Assembly (NCBI RefSeq): GCF_018069895.1
Contig: NZ_JAGQDH010000001.1
Span: forward strand, 529,269-593,268
Length of the DNA: 64,000 nt
Direction: 5' to 3'
Source: Roseovarius autotrophicus
GTDB lineage: Bacteria; Pseudomonadota; Alphaproteobacteria; Rhodobacterales; Rhodobacteraceae
Shown in pieces: positions 27,858-36,791 of the stretch. Within the stretch, counting starts at the first letter, position 1, and each line of letters starts with the position of its first letter. Below the pieces are notes generated by a model. That model ran no database searches. It had not been told where the DNA came from and was given only the letters and a program-made list of their open reading frames with translations. The translations under genes and the position numbers were made by a program.

Positions 27858-29248
27858 ATCAGGACCATCGTCGCAATGCCGAGGAAGACGAAAAAGCCCA
27901 CGATATCCGTGATCGTTGTGACAAAGGGCCCGGAGGCCACCGCCGGATCGACCCCCATGCGTTCAAGTACGAGCGGGATCAGCACGCCCCCCACCGCCGC
28001 CCCGATCAGCGTGAGCAAAAGCGCGGCCGCGATCACCATGCCGATGACCGGCTCGCCGAACCAGAGCGCCACGACCCCGCCCATGATCACGCCGAAGGCC
28101 AGCCCGTTGAGCGTGCCCACCCCCGCCTCACGCGTGAGCACACGCACGGCGTTCGAAGCCGTCAGGTCCTTGGTCGCCAGCGCCCGCACCGCGACCGCAA
28201 GGCTTTGCGTGCCGGCATTGCCGCCCATCGAGGCCACGATCGGCATGAGGATCGCCAGAAGCACGATCTGCTGGATCGTCGCCTCGAACTGCGCGATCAC
28301 CTGCGCGGCCACATTGGCGGTGATCAGGTTGATCAGCAGCCAGGGAAAGCGGCCCCGCGCCGTTGTCCAGACCTTGTCGGTGAGGCTGGTATCGCCAACC
28401 CCGGCCAGCTTGAGGTAATCCTCCTCGTGCTCTTCATCGAGAACGATCATCGCGTCATCGATGGTGATCACGCCGACAAGCCGCCCGTCCCCGTCCACCA
28501 CCGGAGCGGAGATCAGGTGATACTGGTTGAAGGCATAGGCCACATCGGCCTCTTCATCGGTCACCTTGAAAACATGAAAGGTCTCTTCGACCAGATCGCG
28601 CAACGGGGTCGAGCGGCGTGCCGCCATCATCTTGCCAAGCGTGATATTGCCCACAGGGTGCAGGCGCGGATCGACAAGAATCACATGGTAGAATTGTTCG
28701 GGCAATTCCTCGGCGTTGCGCATGAAGTCGATTGCATCGCCCACGGTCCAGTGCTCGGGGGTCATCACCACCTCGCGCTGCATCAGGCGGCCGGCGGAAT
28801 ATTCCGGGTAGGTCAGCGATTGCTGGACGGCGACGCGGTCGCTGTCCTCCAGTATCTTGAGGATCGCCGCCTGCTGTTCGTCCTCGAGATCCTCGACAAG
28901 GTCCACCACGTCGTCGGAATCGAGTTCGCGCACCGCCTCGGCCAGAACCTCGGGGGTGAGCAGGCCGATCACCTCTTCGCGGATCGACTCGTCAAGTTCC
29001 GACAGGATGTCGCCGTCGAATTCCTGCCCGTAAAGCGTGATCAGGCGACGCCGGTCATAGGCGTTGATCTGTTCGAGAAGGTCGGCGATATCGGCCGGGT
29101 GGAGCGGCTCCATCTCCGACCAGAGAAGCTCTCGGTTCTCGGTGTCGAGCGCATACATGATCCGCGACATGCGCGCACGGCCGAGCGGCTTGTCGGTCTG
29201 CTCTTCGGCGCCAGCGTCGGGCACAAGGTCGTCGTCTTTCTCGGCCAT
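27854..29248 (-). CDS. mgtE: Magnesium transporter MgtE
   Basis: Mg2+ channel of the MgtE/SLC41 family. ATG 29248 has a strong AGGAGG site and gives 464 residues; the open frame extends 29 codons further upstream without support. The order is acidic N-domain (to about residue 135), two CBS domains (about 140-265), then five transmembrane helices. The channel signature ASMGGNAGTQSLAVAVRAL is in the second helix region, and the last helices contain GPFVTTITDIVGF. The acidic N-domain and CBS pair gate the channel by cytosolic Mg2+ in known members. Upstream is a plausible sigma-70 promoter; no Mg riboswitch was recognised. Confidence 0.94.
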   Translation of the reverse strand: MAEKDDDLVPDAGAEEQTDKPLGRARMSRIMYALDTENRELLWSEMEPLHPADIADLLEQINAYDRRRLITLYGQEFDGDILSELDESIREEVIGLLTPEVLAEAVRELDSDDVVDLVEDLEDEQQAAILKILEDSDRVAVQQSLTYPEYSAGRLMQREVVMTPEHWTVGDAIDFMRNAEELPEQFYHVILVDPRLHPVGNITLGKMMAARRSTPLRDLVEETFHVFKVTDEEADVAYAFNQYHLISAPVVDGDGRLVGVITIDDAMIVLDEEHEEDYLKLAGVGDTSLTDKVWTTARGRFPWLLINLITANVAAQVIAQFEATIQQIVLLAILMPIVASMGGNAGTQSLAVAVRALATKDLTASNAVRVLTREAGVGTLNGLAFGVIMGGVVALWFGEPVIGMVIAAALLLTLIGAAVGGVLIPLVLERMGVDPAVASGPFVTTITDIVGFFVFLGIATMVLI

Positions 29249-29298
29249 GCTGCCCTCCTGTGTCGATGCGCCATCCCCGTGCGCTGGTTGCCTGGTGC

Positions 29299-29327
29299 TG
29301 ATTAAAGGCTGCACAGTCGAAAAACAA
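29299..29327 (-). promoter_or_regulatory. Predicted sigma-70 promoter of mgtE
   Basis: Reading leftward, TTGTTT (29,327-29,322) and TAATCA (29,304-29,299) are separated by 17 bases, about 50 bases before the mgtE start. Sequence match only. Confidence 0.4.
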
Positions 29328-29356
29328 TCGCGCACCCGGGGATTTGTCGGCGCGCT

Positions 29357-29806
29357 TCAGCAGCCCTGCCGGCCCAGGACCATGACCCAGACATTACCCG
29401 GCGCGCGCGCCAGCCCGAATTCGGCAGCCTGGTCGTGCAGGATGTTGCGCCGATGCCCATCTGACGACATCCAGCTCAGCAGCACCTCGTCAAGCGTGGT
29501 CTGGCCGCGCGCGATATTCTCGGCCACGAAGCAAAAGCCATAGCCCTCGCGGCGGACGCGCTCTGCGATTGTGCTGCCATCGGCGCCGGTATGGCTGAAG
29601 TAGCCGCGCAGCGCCATGTCGCGTGCATGGCGGGCGGCGGCGCGACTGAGCGGGACCGATACGGCCAGCGGCCCGCGATCCCGCGCCGCGCGGTCAGCGT
29701 TGATGCGCGACTGCGCGCCCGGACCGAAATCGGCGGTCGCATCGTGGGCCGATGCCATGCCGTCCAGGGCCAGTATCAACAAGAGGCCAAGCGCGCCCCG
29801 CCTCAT
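29357..29806 (-). CDS. CAP-domain (SCP-like) secreted protein
   Basis: 149-residue exported protein. ATG 29806 starts a signal peptide (RRGALGLLLILALDGMASA) and overlaps the hisN stop by four bases (ATGA); the longer open frame upstream lies inside hisN. The CAP domain motifs are clear: YFSHTGADGSTIAERV, FVAENIARG and WMSSDGHRRNILH, with the His and Glu residues of the cavity. Bacterial members are small extracytoplasmic proteins of unknown or varied role (possible wall or lipid binding). A terminal Cys (GRQGC) is present. Confidence 0.85.
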   Translation of the reverse strand: MRRGALGLLLILALDGMASAHDATADFGPGAQSRINADRAARDRGPLAVSVPLSRAAARHARDMALRGYFSHTGADGSTIAERVRREGYGFCFVAENIARGQTTLDEVLLSWMSSDGHRRNILHDQAAEFGLARAPGNVWVMVLGRQGC

Positions 29807-30594
29807 GGCACCCGCGACAGGATCGCCAGAGCGGCCTCGTGCTGCTGCCGCCCCGCAGCGGCCAGAACCCGCCCACCCTCGTGGACGGGATTGCCCCGCC
29901 AATCGGTGACGATGCCGCCCGCCGCCTCGATCACCGCAATCGGCGCCTGGATATCATAGGCGGCCAGCCCAGCCTCGACCACGAGATCGATATGCCCTGC
30001 CGCAAGCAGCGCGTAGGCGTAGCAATCAAGCCCGTAGCGGGTAAGTTTCACATGCCGTGCCAGATCGGCAAAGCCCGCCCCCTCGGCCGGGCTGCCCACC
30101 TCGGGAAAGGTGGTGAACAGCACCGCATCCGAGAGCGCGCGATCACCGCGCGCGCGCAGGGTGCGCTCTCCCAGTGGGCCGGTCAGCCGTGCGCGCCCCA
30201 GCCCGCCCTCGAACCGTTCGCCTATATAGGGCTGGTCGATAAGACCGTAGATCGGGCCACCGTGATCGGAAACCGCCACCAGAACGCCCCAGGTCGGTGC
30301 CCCCGACATGAAGGCGCGGGTGCCGTCGATCGGGTCGATCACCCAGGTCAGACCACTTGTTCCGGGCGTGGCGCCGAATTCCTCGCCAAGGATGCCATCC
30401 TCGGGGCGCAGCCGTTCCAGCAAGGCGCGCATCGTCCGTTCGGCGGCGCGGTCGCCCTCGGTGACGGGATCGAAACCGCCATCGCCATGCTTGTTGTCTG
30501 CGCAGAGGGCATCGTTGCGGAAATAGGGCAGAACGGCCTCTCGCGCGGCATCTGCCAGCACGTGCGCCGTTTTCACAATCTCATCGTGGTCCAT
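29803..30594 (-). CDS. hisN: Histidinol-phosphatase, inositol monophosphatase family
   Basis: 263-residue Mg2+-dependent phosphatase of the inositol monophosphatase superfamily, in the branch used as histidinol-phosphate phosphatase in alphaproteobacteria. Metal-binding motifs are GEEFG, WVIDPIDGTRAFMSG and DIQAPIAVIEAAGG. The start MDHDEIVKTAHVLADAAREAVLPYF is typical. It is coupled to the CAP gene by a four-base overlap. No other his genes are near, so histidinol phosphatase is inferred from family resemblance; activity on other sugar or inositol phosphates is possible. Confidence 0.85.
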   Translation of the reverse strand: MDHDEIVKTAHVLADAAREAVLPYFRNDALCADNKHGDGGFDPVTEGDRAAERTMRALLERLRPEDGILGEEFGATPGTSGLTWVIDPIDGTRAFMSGAPTWGVLVAVSDHGGPIYGLIDQPYIGERFEGGLGRARLTGPLGERTLRARGDRALSDAVLFTTFPEVGSPAEGAGFADLARHVKLTRYGLDCYAYALLAAGHIDLVVEAGLAAYDIQAPIAVIEAAGGIVTDWRGNPVHEGGRVLAAAGRQQHEAALAILSRVP

Positions 30595-30648
30595 CGCCTT
30601 GCCCCCGGCTATTCACTGTCGGCGGCATAGCCCGTGGCCCGGTCAGGC

Positions 30649-31011
30649 TCAAGCCACCTCGCTCAGGACACGGGCAAGATCGAACAGGCGGCGGCGCTGA
30701 TTCTCGGGGATCGCATAGTAGGAACGCACCAGATCAAGCGCCTCCTTGTCGGTGATGATCTCGGCCGGCAGCGCGGACCCGCCTGACGCTTCCTTGGAAA
30801 GGCCGTCGAAGAAGAAGGAAATGTCCACATCGAGCGCGTCGGCGATATCCCAAAGCCGCGATGCGCTCACGCGGTTCGCGCCGGTTTCGTATTTCTGGAT
30901 CTGCTGGAACTTGATCCCCACCGCCTCGGCCAGTTGTTGCTGGGTCATGCCGATAAGCCAACGGCGATGGCGAATTTGTTTTCCTACGTGAATGTCGACC
31001 GCGTGCGGCAT
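30649..31011 (-). CDS. XRE-family helix-turn-helix regulator
   Basis: 120-residue DNA-binding protein. The XRE HTH lies at residues 9-63 (QIRHRRWLIGMTQQQLAEAVG, then FQQIQKYETGANRVSASRLWDIADAL in outline), followed by a helical C-terminal part ending in a RRRLFDLARVLSEV helix. It resembles the small SinR/PraR-like regulators of alphaproteobacteria. It has a ribosome-binding site GAGAGG and diverges from the quinone oxidoreductase gene over a 308-base spacer that may hold its own binding sites. Target genes are unknown. Confidence 0.85.
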   Translation of the reverse strand: MPHAVDIHVGKQIRHRRWLIGMTQQQLAEAVGIKFQQIQKYETGANRVSASRLWDIADALDVDISFFFDGLSKEASGGSALPAEIITDKEALDLVRSYYAIPENQRRRLFDLARVLSEVA

Positions 31012-31319
31012 GAATTTTTACCTCTCAAAATCAATCCTAGGACCACGAACATCACATTTGCGTGCATCAATGAGATGCTTTGAGACCCGAAGTCCGTGCC
31101 TAACGGTCGCAAAAATCACCTTGAAACACAAGGCATATCGCGCCTGCCGTGCAAGAATTGATCAAAAGTCACGCAATTTATCCGTGTTCCTATTCTTTTG
31201 AATAGGGGCTTGCGTCGGGTCAGGGCAATGCGCTCCGGTCTGCGCGACGCGGAAGCGAATCGGATGGACAGGAATGCGCGCTCCGCTTACCTCATGGCCA
31301 GCCAGACCGGAGAAGCCGC
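31012..31319. other. 308-base divergent intergenic region, relatively AT-rich
   Basis: No gene was found. The half next to the XRE gene is AT-rich. Two inverted repeats stand out: CCTTG-AAACA-CAAGG at 31,119-31,133 and CCTATTC-TTTT-GAATAGG at 31,189-31,206. Either could be an operator for the XRE regulator or a hairpin. The right half is GC-rich and featureless. Confidence 0.4.
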
Positions 31320-32300
31320 ATGCGCGCCTATCACATTGCCCAGGCCGGGGTCGCCCCGGCGCTTGTCAAGATTGCCACCCCCCGACCCGGCCGGGGGGAA
31401 ATCGGGGTCAGGGTCGCCGCCTGCGGGCTGAATTTCGCGGATCTGCTGATGATCGAGGGGCGCTATCAGGATACGCCCGAGCCCCCCTTTACCCTCGGGA
31501 TGGAGGTGGCCGGCACCGTCGAGTCGGTAGGCGCCGCAGTTGAGGGGATCGTGCCGGGCGCGCGGGTGGCGGTGTTTGGCGGCCAGGGTGGGCTGGCCGA
31601 GTTCGGCGTCTTTCCGGCGGCACGCGCGGTCATTCTGCCCGACACCATGAGCTTTACCGACGCCGCCGCCTTTCAGGTGGCCTATGGCACCAGCCATGTC
31701 GCACTTGACCACAAGGCGCGGCTAGAGCCGGGCGAGACGTTGCTCGTTCTCGGCGCGGCGGGGGGCGTGGGCCTGACGGCGGTGGAAATCGGCAAGCAGA
31801 TGGGCGCGCGGGTCATCGCCTGCGCGCGCGGCGCGGACAAGCTGGCCGTGGCCCAAGAGGCCGGGGCCGACCACCTGATCGACGCCGCAACCCAGGACAT
31901 CCGCGAGGCCTGCCGCGCGCTTGGCGGCGTGGATGTCGTCTATGATCCGGTCGGCGGCGATCAATTCACCGCCGCCTTTCGCGCCTGCAACCCCGAGGCG
32001 CGCATCCTCACCATCGGCTTTGCCTCCGGCGAGGTGCCGCAAATCCCCGCCAATCACCTGCTGGTCAAGAATATCAGCGTCATGGGCCTCTATTGGGGCG
32101 GCTACCTCAAATTCCGCCCCGAGGTGGTGACGCAGAGCATGACCACCCTCTTTGGCTGGTATGCCGAGGGGCGGCTCCGCCCGCATGTCTCGCACATCCT
32201 GCCGCTGGAACGCGCGGGCGAGGCGCTCGATCTGCTGCGCACACGCAAATCCACCGGCAAGGTCGTGGTCACGACCACCCCCGGTCACGACGACAGATAA
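31320..32300 (+). CDS. NADPH:quinone oxidoreductase family protein (zinc-free MDR)
   Basis: 326-residue medium-chain dehydrogenase/reductase of the quinone oxidoreductase branch. An N-terminal GroES-like domain (FTLGMEVAGTVESVG) is followed by a Rossmann fold with the nucleotide site LVLGAAGGVGLTAVEIG around residues 140-156. The structural-zinc cysteines of alcohol dehydrogenases are absent. A C-terminal segment GYLKFRPEVVTQSM fits the Rhodobacteraceae subgroup. Substrate unknown. On the opposite strand, directly behind its stop, lies a short relic of a short-chain dehydrogenase. Confidence 0.85.
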   Translation: MRAYHIAQAGVAPALVKIATPRPGRGEIGVRVAACGLNFADLLMIEGRYQDTPEPPFTLGMEVAGTVESVGAAVEGIVPGARVAVFGGQGGLAEFGVFPAARAVILPDTMSFTDAAAFQVAYGTSHVALDHKARLEPGETLLVLGAAGGVGLTAVEIGKQMGARVIACARGADKLAVAQEAGADHLIDAATQDIREACRALGGVDVVYDPVGGDQFTAAFRACNPEARILTIGFASGEVPQIPANHLLVKNISVMGLYWGGYLKFRPEVVTQSMTTLFGWYAEGRLRPHVSHILPLERAGEALDLLRTRKSTGKVVVTTTPGHDDR

Positions 32301-32359
32301 GCCCCGCCTTGGACATGCAAGGTCTGGCCGGTGGCACAGGCCCCCTCGGGCGTGCTCAT
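32285..32359 (-). pseudogene. C-terminal remnant of a short-chain dehydrogenase/reductase
   Basis: A 24-codon ORF starts at an ATGA overlap with the LysR stop. It reads ATGQTLHVQGGAY near its end, the C-terminal signature of classical SDR enzymes (FabG/PhaB type, TGQTLHVNGG). No SDR nucleotide-binding or YxxxK parts are encoded before it, because the LysR frame occupies that DNA. It is most simply a deletion remnant; a chance match cannot be excluded on such a short sequence. Confidence 0.55.
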
Positions 32360-33252
32360 GCCGCGTCCTCCGCAAGCGCCAGACGCGGCCGCGCCGCCAC
32401 CGCCGCCTCGCCGCCAAAGCCCTGCCGCAGAAACCCGGCCAGCACCCCAACCATCGGATCGTGGCCCGCGCGTGCATAGAGATTGATTTTCTGCGCGCCC
32501 AGATCGGGCAGCGCATCACCTGCCGCGATCGCCTCTTGTTGCGGCGGGATCGAGGTCTCAAGCAGCGCCCCAACGGCAAGATCGGCGCTCACCAGCGCCT
32601 CGACCGCGCGCACATCGTCCGAGATGACCGCCATTTCCCAGTCGATTCCCGCCGCATCCAGACGGCGCTCCACCACGCTGCGGAAAATACAGGCGCGCGT
32701 GAAGGCAAGGCGCAGCGGGCGGCGCTTCCAACAGTGCCCGCCCCGCGCCCCGCTCCAGCGCAGGGGAATTTCGGTCAGGGTCTCGCCGCCCGGCTCCACC
32801 CCTTCCTCAGTGGTCAGGATCAGGTCCATCTCGCCGCGCGCGAACGCCGCGCGCAGCCGCACGGTATTGCTGGCGCGCAGGTTGACGTTGACCCGCGGAT
32901 AGGCGGCGTTGATCTGCTTGAGCACGCGCGGCACGACCGGGTAAACGATGTCATCGGGGATGCCAAGGCTCAACTCGCCCTCATAGACCGGCTCGGTCAA
33001 CCGCGCCACCGCCTCGTCATTGAGGTCAAGGATACGCCGGGCATAGCGCAAAAGCTGCTCGCCCGAGGCGGTGAGCGCGACGCGCCGGTTGGCCCGCTCG
33101 AAAAGCGCAAGCCCCAGCATTTCTTCCAACCGCTTGATCTGCATCGACACCGCCGATTGCGTGAGGTTGAGCATGGCCGCCGCCCGCGTGACGCCGCCGT
33201 GATCCGCCACGGCGACGATGGCGCGCAGCGTGGTGATGTCGAGATTCCGCAT
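32356..33252 (-). CDS. LysR-family transcriptional regulator
   Basis: 298-residue LysR regulator: winged HTH at residues 1-60 (GGVTRAAAMLNLTQSAVSMQIKRLEE), then a two-lobed effector domain. The C-terminal sequence is Ala-rich and ends in LALAEDAA. Its stop overlaps the SDR remnant. It diverges from a DUF1127 gene over a 118-base AT-rich spacer, an arrangement common for this subfamily in Rhodobacteraceae. Effector and targets are unknown; if the SDR was once its neighbouring gene, the present C-terminal junction may have arisen by deletion. Confidence 0.87.
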   Translation of the reverse strand: MRNLDITTLRAIVAVADHGGVTRAAAMLNLTQSAVSMQIKRLEEMLGLALFERANRRVALTASGEQLLRYARRILDLNDEAVARLTEPVYEGELSLGIPDDIVYPVVPRVLKQINAAYPRVNVNLRASNTVRLRAAFARGEMDLILTTEEGVEPGGETLTEIPLRWSGARGGHCWKRRPLRLAFTRACIFRSVVERRLDAAGIDWEMAVISDDVRAVEALVSADLAVGALLETSIPPQQEAIAAGDALPDLGAQKINLYARAGHDPMVGVLAGFLRQGFGGEAAVAARPRLALAEDAA

Positions 33253-33370
33253 TGTTCAACCCTTGTGATGAAAAGCCACACAAACATTCATTTTGAAAAT
33301 TTAAACACACAGGCGAGAATATCAATCGGAAAGAAAGCCCCCGGATCATCGCCATCGAGAAGGAAATACC

Positions 33371-33568
33371 ATGTCGCCCCGCGCTCTCGCTCCTGTCCTG
33401 TCGCTTGCCCTGCCGCGCCGGTTCGTACTGGCTCGGATGATCGCGGTCTGGCATCAGCGCCGCGCGCTGGCGCGGCTCGATGCGGATGCGCTGGCGGATC
33501 TGGGTCTCAGCCGCGGTGATGCGCTGCGCGAGGCGCGCCGCCCCTTCTGGGACCTTCCTGCCCAATAG
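33371..33568 (+). CDS. DUF1127 domain small protein
   Basis: 65-residue protein with the C-terminal DUF1127 motif (LARLDADALADLGLSRGDALREARRPFW in outline), an Arg-rich small domain. Some alphaproteobacterial members affect phosphate and RNA metabolism; the role here is unknown. It has a ribosome-binding site (GAAGGAAA) and is divergent from the LysR gene. Confidence 0.85.
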   Translation: MSPRALAPVLSLALPRRFVLARMIAVWHQRRALARLDADALADLGLSRGDALREARRPFWDLPAQ

Positions 33569-33696
33569 TCATGCTGCGTGGCTTGCTGCCCGGAAAACAT
33601 ATCGGAAACAGTCGGAAATACTTGAAACCGGCACCTGTCTCACCGATATTACCGACAAAGCCCCATCGTGGGGTGGCCATTCAACTGGAGGTATCT

Positions 33697-34476
33697 ATGG
33701 CAGAGTTCAACACAATCCGGACGGCGTCAGGAGTTCGCACCGCCGAGATTGACGCGGGCCTGCGCGCGCACATGAACAAGGTCTACGGCACGATGTCCGT
33801 GGGTATGCTCATTACCGCGCTGGCGGCATGGGCGATCTCGGGTCTTGCGGTGACCACGGATCCCTCGGCGGCCGCCGCACAACTGCCTAATGGCAAGATG
33901 CTCTCGGGTCTGGGCGCGGCGCTTTACCTGTCGCCTCTGAAATGGGTGGTGATGCTGGCGCCGCTGGCCTTCATCTTCCTCGGCTGGGGTGCGGTGATGC
34001 GCCGGGCATCGGCGGCAGGCGTCCAGCTTGCCTTCTTCGCCTTCGCATCGCTGATCGGCATCTCGCTCAGCTCGATCTTTCTGGTGTTCACCAGCTTCTC
34101 GATCGTGCAGACATTTCTGGTGACGGCGATTGCCTTTGCCGGTCTGTCGCTGTGGGGCTACACCACGAAAAAGAACATTTCCGGTTGGGGAACCTTCCTG
34201 ATCATGGGTGTGATCGGCCTGATCGTGGCAATGATCATCAACATCTTCCTGCAAAGCCCGGCCATGATGTTCGCGATCTCGGCCATCGGCCTTCTGATCT
34301 TCGCGGGGCTGACGGCCTTCTATACGCAGGAGATCAAGAACACCTATGTCGCCCATGTTGCACACGGCGATCAGGAATGGCTGGACAAGGCCGCCTATGA
34401 CGGCGCGCTGAGCCTCTACATCAGCTTCCTCAACATGTTCCAGTTCCTGCTCATGTTCATGGGCCAGCAGGAATAG
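33697..34476 (+). CDS. Bax inhibitor-1/YccA family membrane protein
   Basis: 259-residue membrane protein with seven hydrophobic segments of the BI-1/YccA family. ATG 33697 follows a strong GGAGG; the open frame continues upstream to 33571 without a membrane character. It starts MAEFNTIRTASGVRTAEIDAGLRAHMNKVYG, the standard N-terminus in this group (only partly shown by length). The C-terminus has the SLYISFLNMFQFLLMFMG helix. E. coli YccA modulates FtsH; other members are pH-gated Ca2+ leaks. A strong intrinsic terminator follows. Confidence 0.9.
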   Translation: MAEFNTIRTASGVRTAEIDAGLRAHMNKVYGTMSVGMLITALAAWAISGLAVTTDPSAAAAQLPNGKMLSGLGAALYLSPLKWVVMLAPLAFIFLGWGAVMRRASAAGVQLAFFAFASLIGISLSSIFLVFTSFSIVQTFLVTAIAFAGLSLWGYTTKKNISGWGTFLIMGVIGLIVAMIINIFLQSPAMMFAISAIGLLIFAGLTAFYTQEIKNTYVAHVAHGDQEWLDKAAYDGALSLYISFLNMFQFLLMFMGQQE

Positions 34477-34499
34477 GGTTGCGATCCGCGCAAAAGCAC

Positions 34500-34528
34500 A
34501 AGGGCCGGTCATGACGACCGGCCCTTTT
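34500..34528 (+). terminator. Intrinsic terminator behind the BI-1 gene
   Basis: An eleven-base perfect stem AAGGGCCGGTC / GACCGGCCCTT with a five-base loop, followed by TTTT. It lies 24 bases after the BI-1 stop and before the convergent ychF end, where it can also act on the other strand. Confidence 0.85.
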
Positions 34529-34601
34529 CGTTCGTGCCGTCTGGCCCTGGTTCTGGTTCTGCCTCTGGCTCAAGCCGAAACCGGGAGAGGCCCCGCCCGC
34601 T

Positions 34602-35699
34602 TCAGGTGTTGAAGAGAAAGTGCAGCACGTCGCCATCCTGCACGATGTATCCCTTGCCCTCGGAGCGCATCTTGCCTGCCTCTTTGGCCCCCTGCTCGCC
34701 GCCAAGGCTTACATAGTCCTCGTAGGCGATGGTCTCGGCCCGGATAAAGCCCTTCTCGAAGTCGCCATGGATGACGCCCGCCGCCCTGGGCGCGGGCGTG
34801 CCGTGGGGAATTGTCCAGGCGCGCGCCTCCTTGGGGCCGACGGTGAAATAGGTCTCAAGCCGCAGAAGGGCGTAGCCTGCGCGGATCAGCCGGTCGAGTC
34901 CCGCCTCCTCCAGCCCCATTTCGGTCAGGAACATCTCCGCCTCATCGACCTCCAGCTTGGAGATTTCCTCCTCGATCTGGGCCGAGATCACCACCGAGGC
35001 TGCGCCCTGCTCTGCCGCCATGGCCGCCACCGCCCCGGAAAAGGCGTTGCCGCTGGCCGCGCTCGCTTCGTCCACGTTGCAGACATAGAGCACCGGCTTG
35101 GCGGTCAGAAGTTGCAAGAGCCGCCAGGCCCGCACATCCTCGGCCTCCACCGGGACCGTGCGAGCGGGCCGCCCCTCCTCCAACGCCGCCTGGGCAGCGG
35201 CCAGAAGCCGGTCGGCCTGCGCGGCTTCCTTGTCGCCACCCTTGAGCTTGCGCACGAGGCCCGCGCGGCGCTTTTCCACCGATTCCAGATCGGCCAGCAT
35301 CAACTCGGTCTCGATCACCTCGGCATCGGCCACCGGATCAACGCGCCCCTCCACATGGGTCACGTCGTCATCCTCGAAGCAGCGCAGCACATGGGCGATG
35401 GCATCGACCTCGCGGATATTGGCAAGAAACTGGTTGCCGAGGCCCTCGCCCTTGCTTGCCCCCTTCACCAGACCGGCGATATCGACAAAGGTCATGCGCG
35501 CGGGGATGATCTGGCGCGAGCCGGCAATCTGCGCCAGCCGCTCGAGCCGCGCATCGGGCACCGCCACATCGCCCACATTCGGCTCGATCGTGCAGAAGGG
35601 AAAATTGGCCGCTTGTGCGGCTGCGGTGCGCGTCAGCGCATTGAAAAGCGTGGACTTGCCCACATTGGGAAGCCCCACGATACCCATTCTGAATCCCAT
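34602..35699 (-). CDS. ychF: Redox-regulated ATPase YchF
   Basis: 365-residue Obg-related P-loop protein that prefers ATP and binds ribosomes. G1 is GLPNVGKST at residues 9-17, G3 is DIAGLVKGAS, and the G4 position reads NVDE instead of NKxD, the basis for ATP preference in this family. A coiled-coil insert and a C-terminal TGS domain (SEGKGYIVQDGDVLHFLFN) are present. Typical length. Often next to pth; that gene is not in the window. Confidence 0.95.
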   Translation of the reverse strand: MGFRMGIVGLPNVGKSTLFNALTRTAAAQAANFPFCTIEPNVGDVAVPDARLERLAQIAGSRQIIPARMTFVDIAGLVKGASKGEGLGNQFLANIREVDAIAHVLRCFEDDDVTHVEGRVDPVADAEVIETELMLADLESVEKRRAGLVRKLKGGDKEAAQADRLLAAAQAALEEGRPARTVPVEAEDVRAWRLLQLLTAKPVLYVCNVDEASAASGNAFSGAVAAMAAEQGAASVVISAQIEEEISKLEVDEAEMFLTEMGLEEAGLDRLIRAGYALLRLETYFTVGPKEARAWTIPHGTPAPRAAGVIHGDFEKGFIRAETIAYEDYVSLGGEQGAKEAGKMRSEGKGYIVQDGDVLHFLFNT

Positions 35700-35773
35700 C
35701 GGTCTGCCTCTCTCGTGCGCCTCTTGTTCCGGGGCGCATCTACGGGGGCGGCGGGGTCAAGGTCAAGCGCGCG

Positions 35774-36694
35774 TCAGACCTTGGTGGCCGAGACCGTCGG
35801 CGTGATCCGCCGCTTGAGCACCGCCTCGCGCCAGGAGATGAAGCTGATAGCAGCCACGATCACCGTGCCACCGAGGATCACGAACAGATCGACCCCCTCG
35901 CCAAAGACCAGCGCGCCAAGAAGCACCGCCCAGACAAGTTGCAGGAAGGTCACCGGCTGCGTAACCGCCAGCGGCGCGGCCCGAAAGGCCAGCGTCATGG
36001 TGTAATGTCCGGCGGTGGCAAGGCAGGCCACGGCGAAAAGGATTGCCAGTTCCCAGGGCGTCGGCGGCACCCAGACGGCGATGGCCATGGGTGCAAGGCC
36101 GATGGTCACGGTGATCGACAGCATCGCCACCACCACACCCGCGCTAACCCGCCCAGAGAGCACCTTGGCAATGAGGTAGGACCCGCCAAAGAAGATCGCC
36201 GTGAACAGCATCGCCAGATGGCCCGGCCCCACCTCGCGGAAACCGGGCCGCAGGATGATCAGCGCGCCGCAGAGCGCCACGACCACGGCGATCACCCGGC
36301 GCACCGCCAGACGCTCGCCCAGAAAGAGCGCCGCGCCGATGGTGACATAGATCGGCGCGAGGTAGTTCATCGCCGTGACATCGGCGATGGGGATGCGCGC
36401 CATGGCATAGAACCAAAGCGCGACGCCGACCGTGTGCAGCGCGCCGCGTGCGCCGACAAGACTCCATGTTCCGCGATCCAGCCGCAGGTTGCGCAGAGTG
36501 CCGAGCATCGGCAACAGGAACACAAGCCCGAGGAAATAGCGCAGAAACGCTGCCTGAGGGGCTGGCACGCGTGTGCCGAGAACCTTGACCAGGGCGGTGA
36601 CGCCGACAAAGAGCAGACCCGTCAGGATCATCCAGACAACCCCACGGATGGGGCTCGCCATGGTCTCGGTCGTGGTGATCCTGTCCGCGCGCAT
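35774..36694 (-). CDS. DMT-family (EamA) transporter
   Basis: About 306-residue inner-membrane protein with ten hydrophobic helices arranged as two EamA repeats, the drug/metabolite transporter superfamily. Start is uncertain: ATGs at 36703, 36694 and 36661 are all in frame and none has a clear ribosome-binding site. I chose 36694. The sequence has the FYAMARIPIADVTAMNYLAPIYVTIGAALFLGE signature region in outline. Substrate unknown. It is downstream of the pirin gene in the same direction, with a 97-base gap. Confidence 0.83.
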   Translation of the reverse strand: MRADRITTTETMASPIRGVVWMILTGLLFVGVTALVKVLGTRVPAPQAAFLRYFLGLVFLLPMLGTLRNLRLDRGTWSLVGARGALHTVGVALWFYAMARIPIADVTAMNYLAPIYVTIGAALFLGERLAVRRVIAVVVALCGALIILRPGFREVGPGHLAMLFTAIFFGGSYLIAKVLSGRVSAGVVVAMLSITVTIGLAPMAIAVWVPPTPWELAILFAVACLATAGHYTMTLAFRAAPLAVTQPVTFLQLVWAVLLGALVFGEGVDLFVILGGTVIVAAISFISWREAVLKRRITPTVSATKV

Positions 36695-36791
36695 GGGCGG
36701 CATTAAGTCACGGCGCACGCGCCCTGTCGAGGCAGGGTGCGGCGCTTTGTCATGCGCGGGGCACAAGCCCCCATCACGCAGGGTGCATGGC

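Noticed and set aside
29249..29356. Magnesium riboswitch before mgtE
   Set aside because: The leader after the predicted start point is only about 40 bases long, too short for the known Mg2+-sensing folds.
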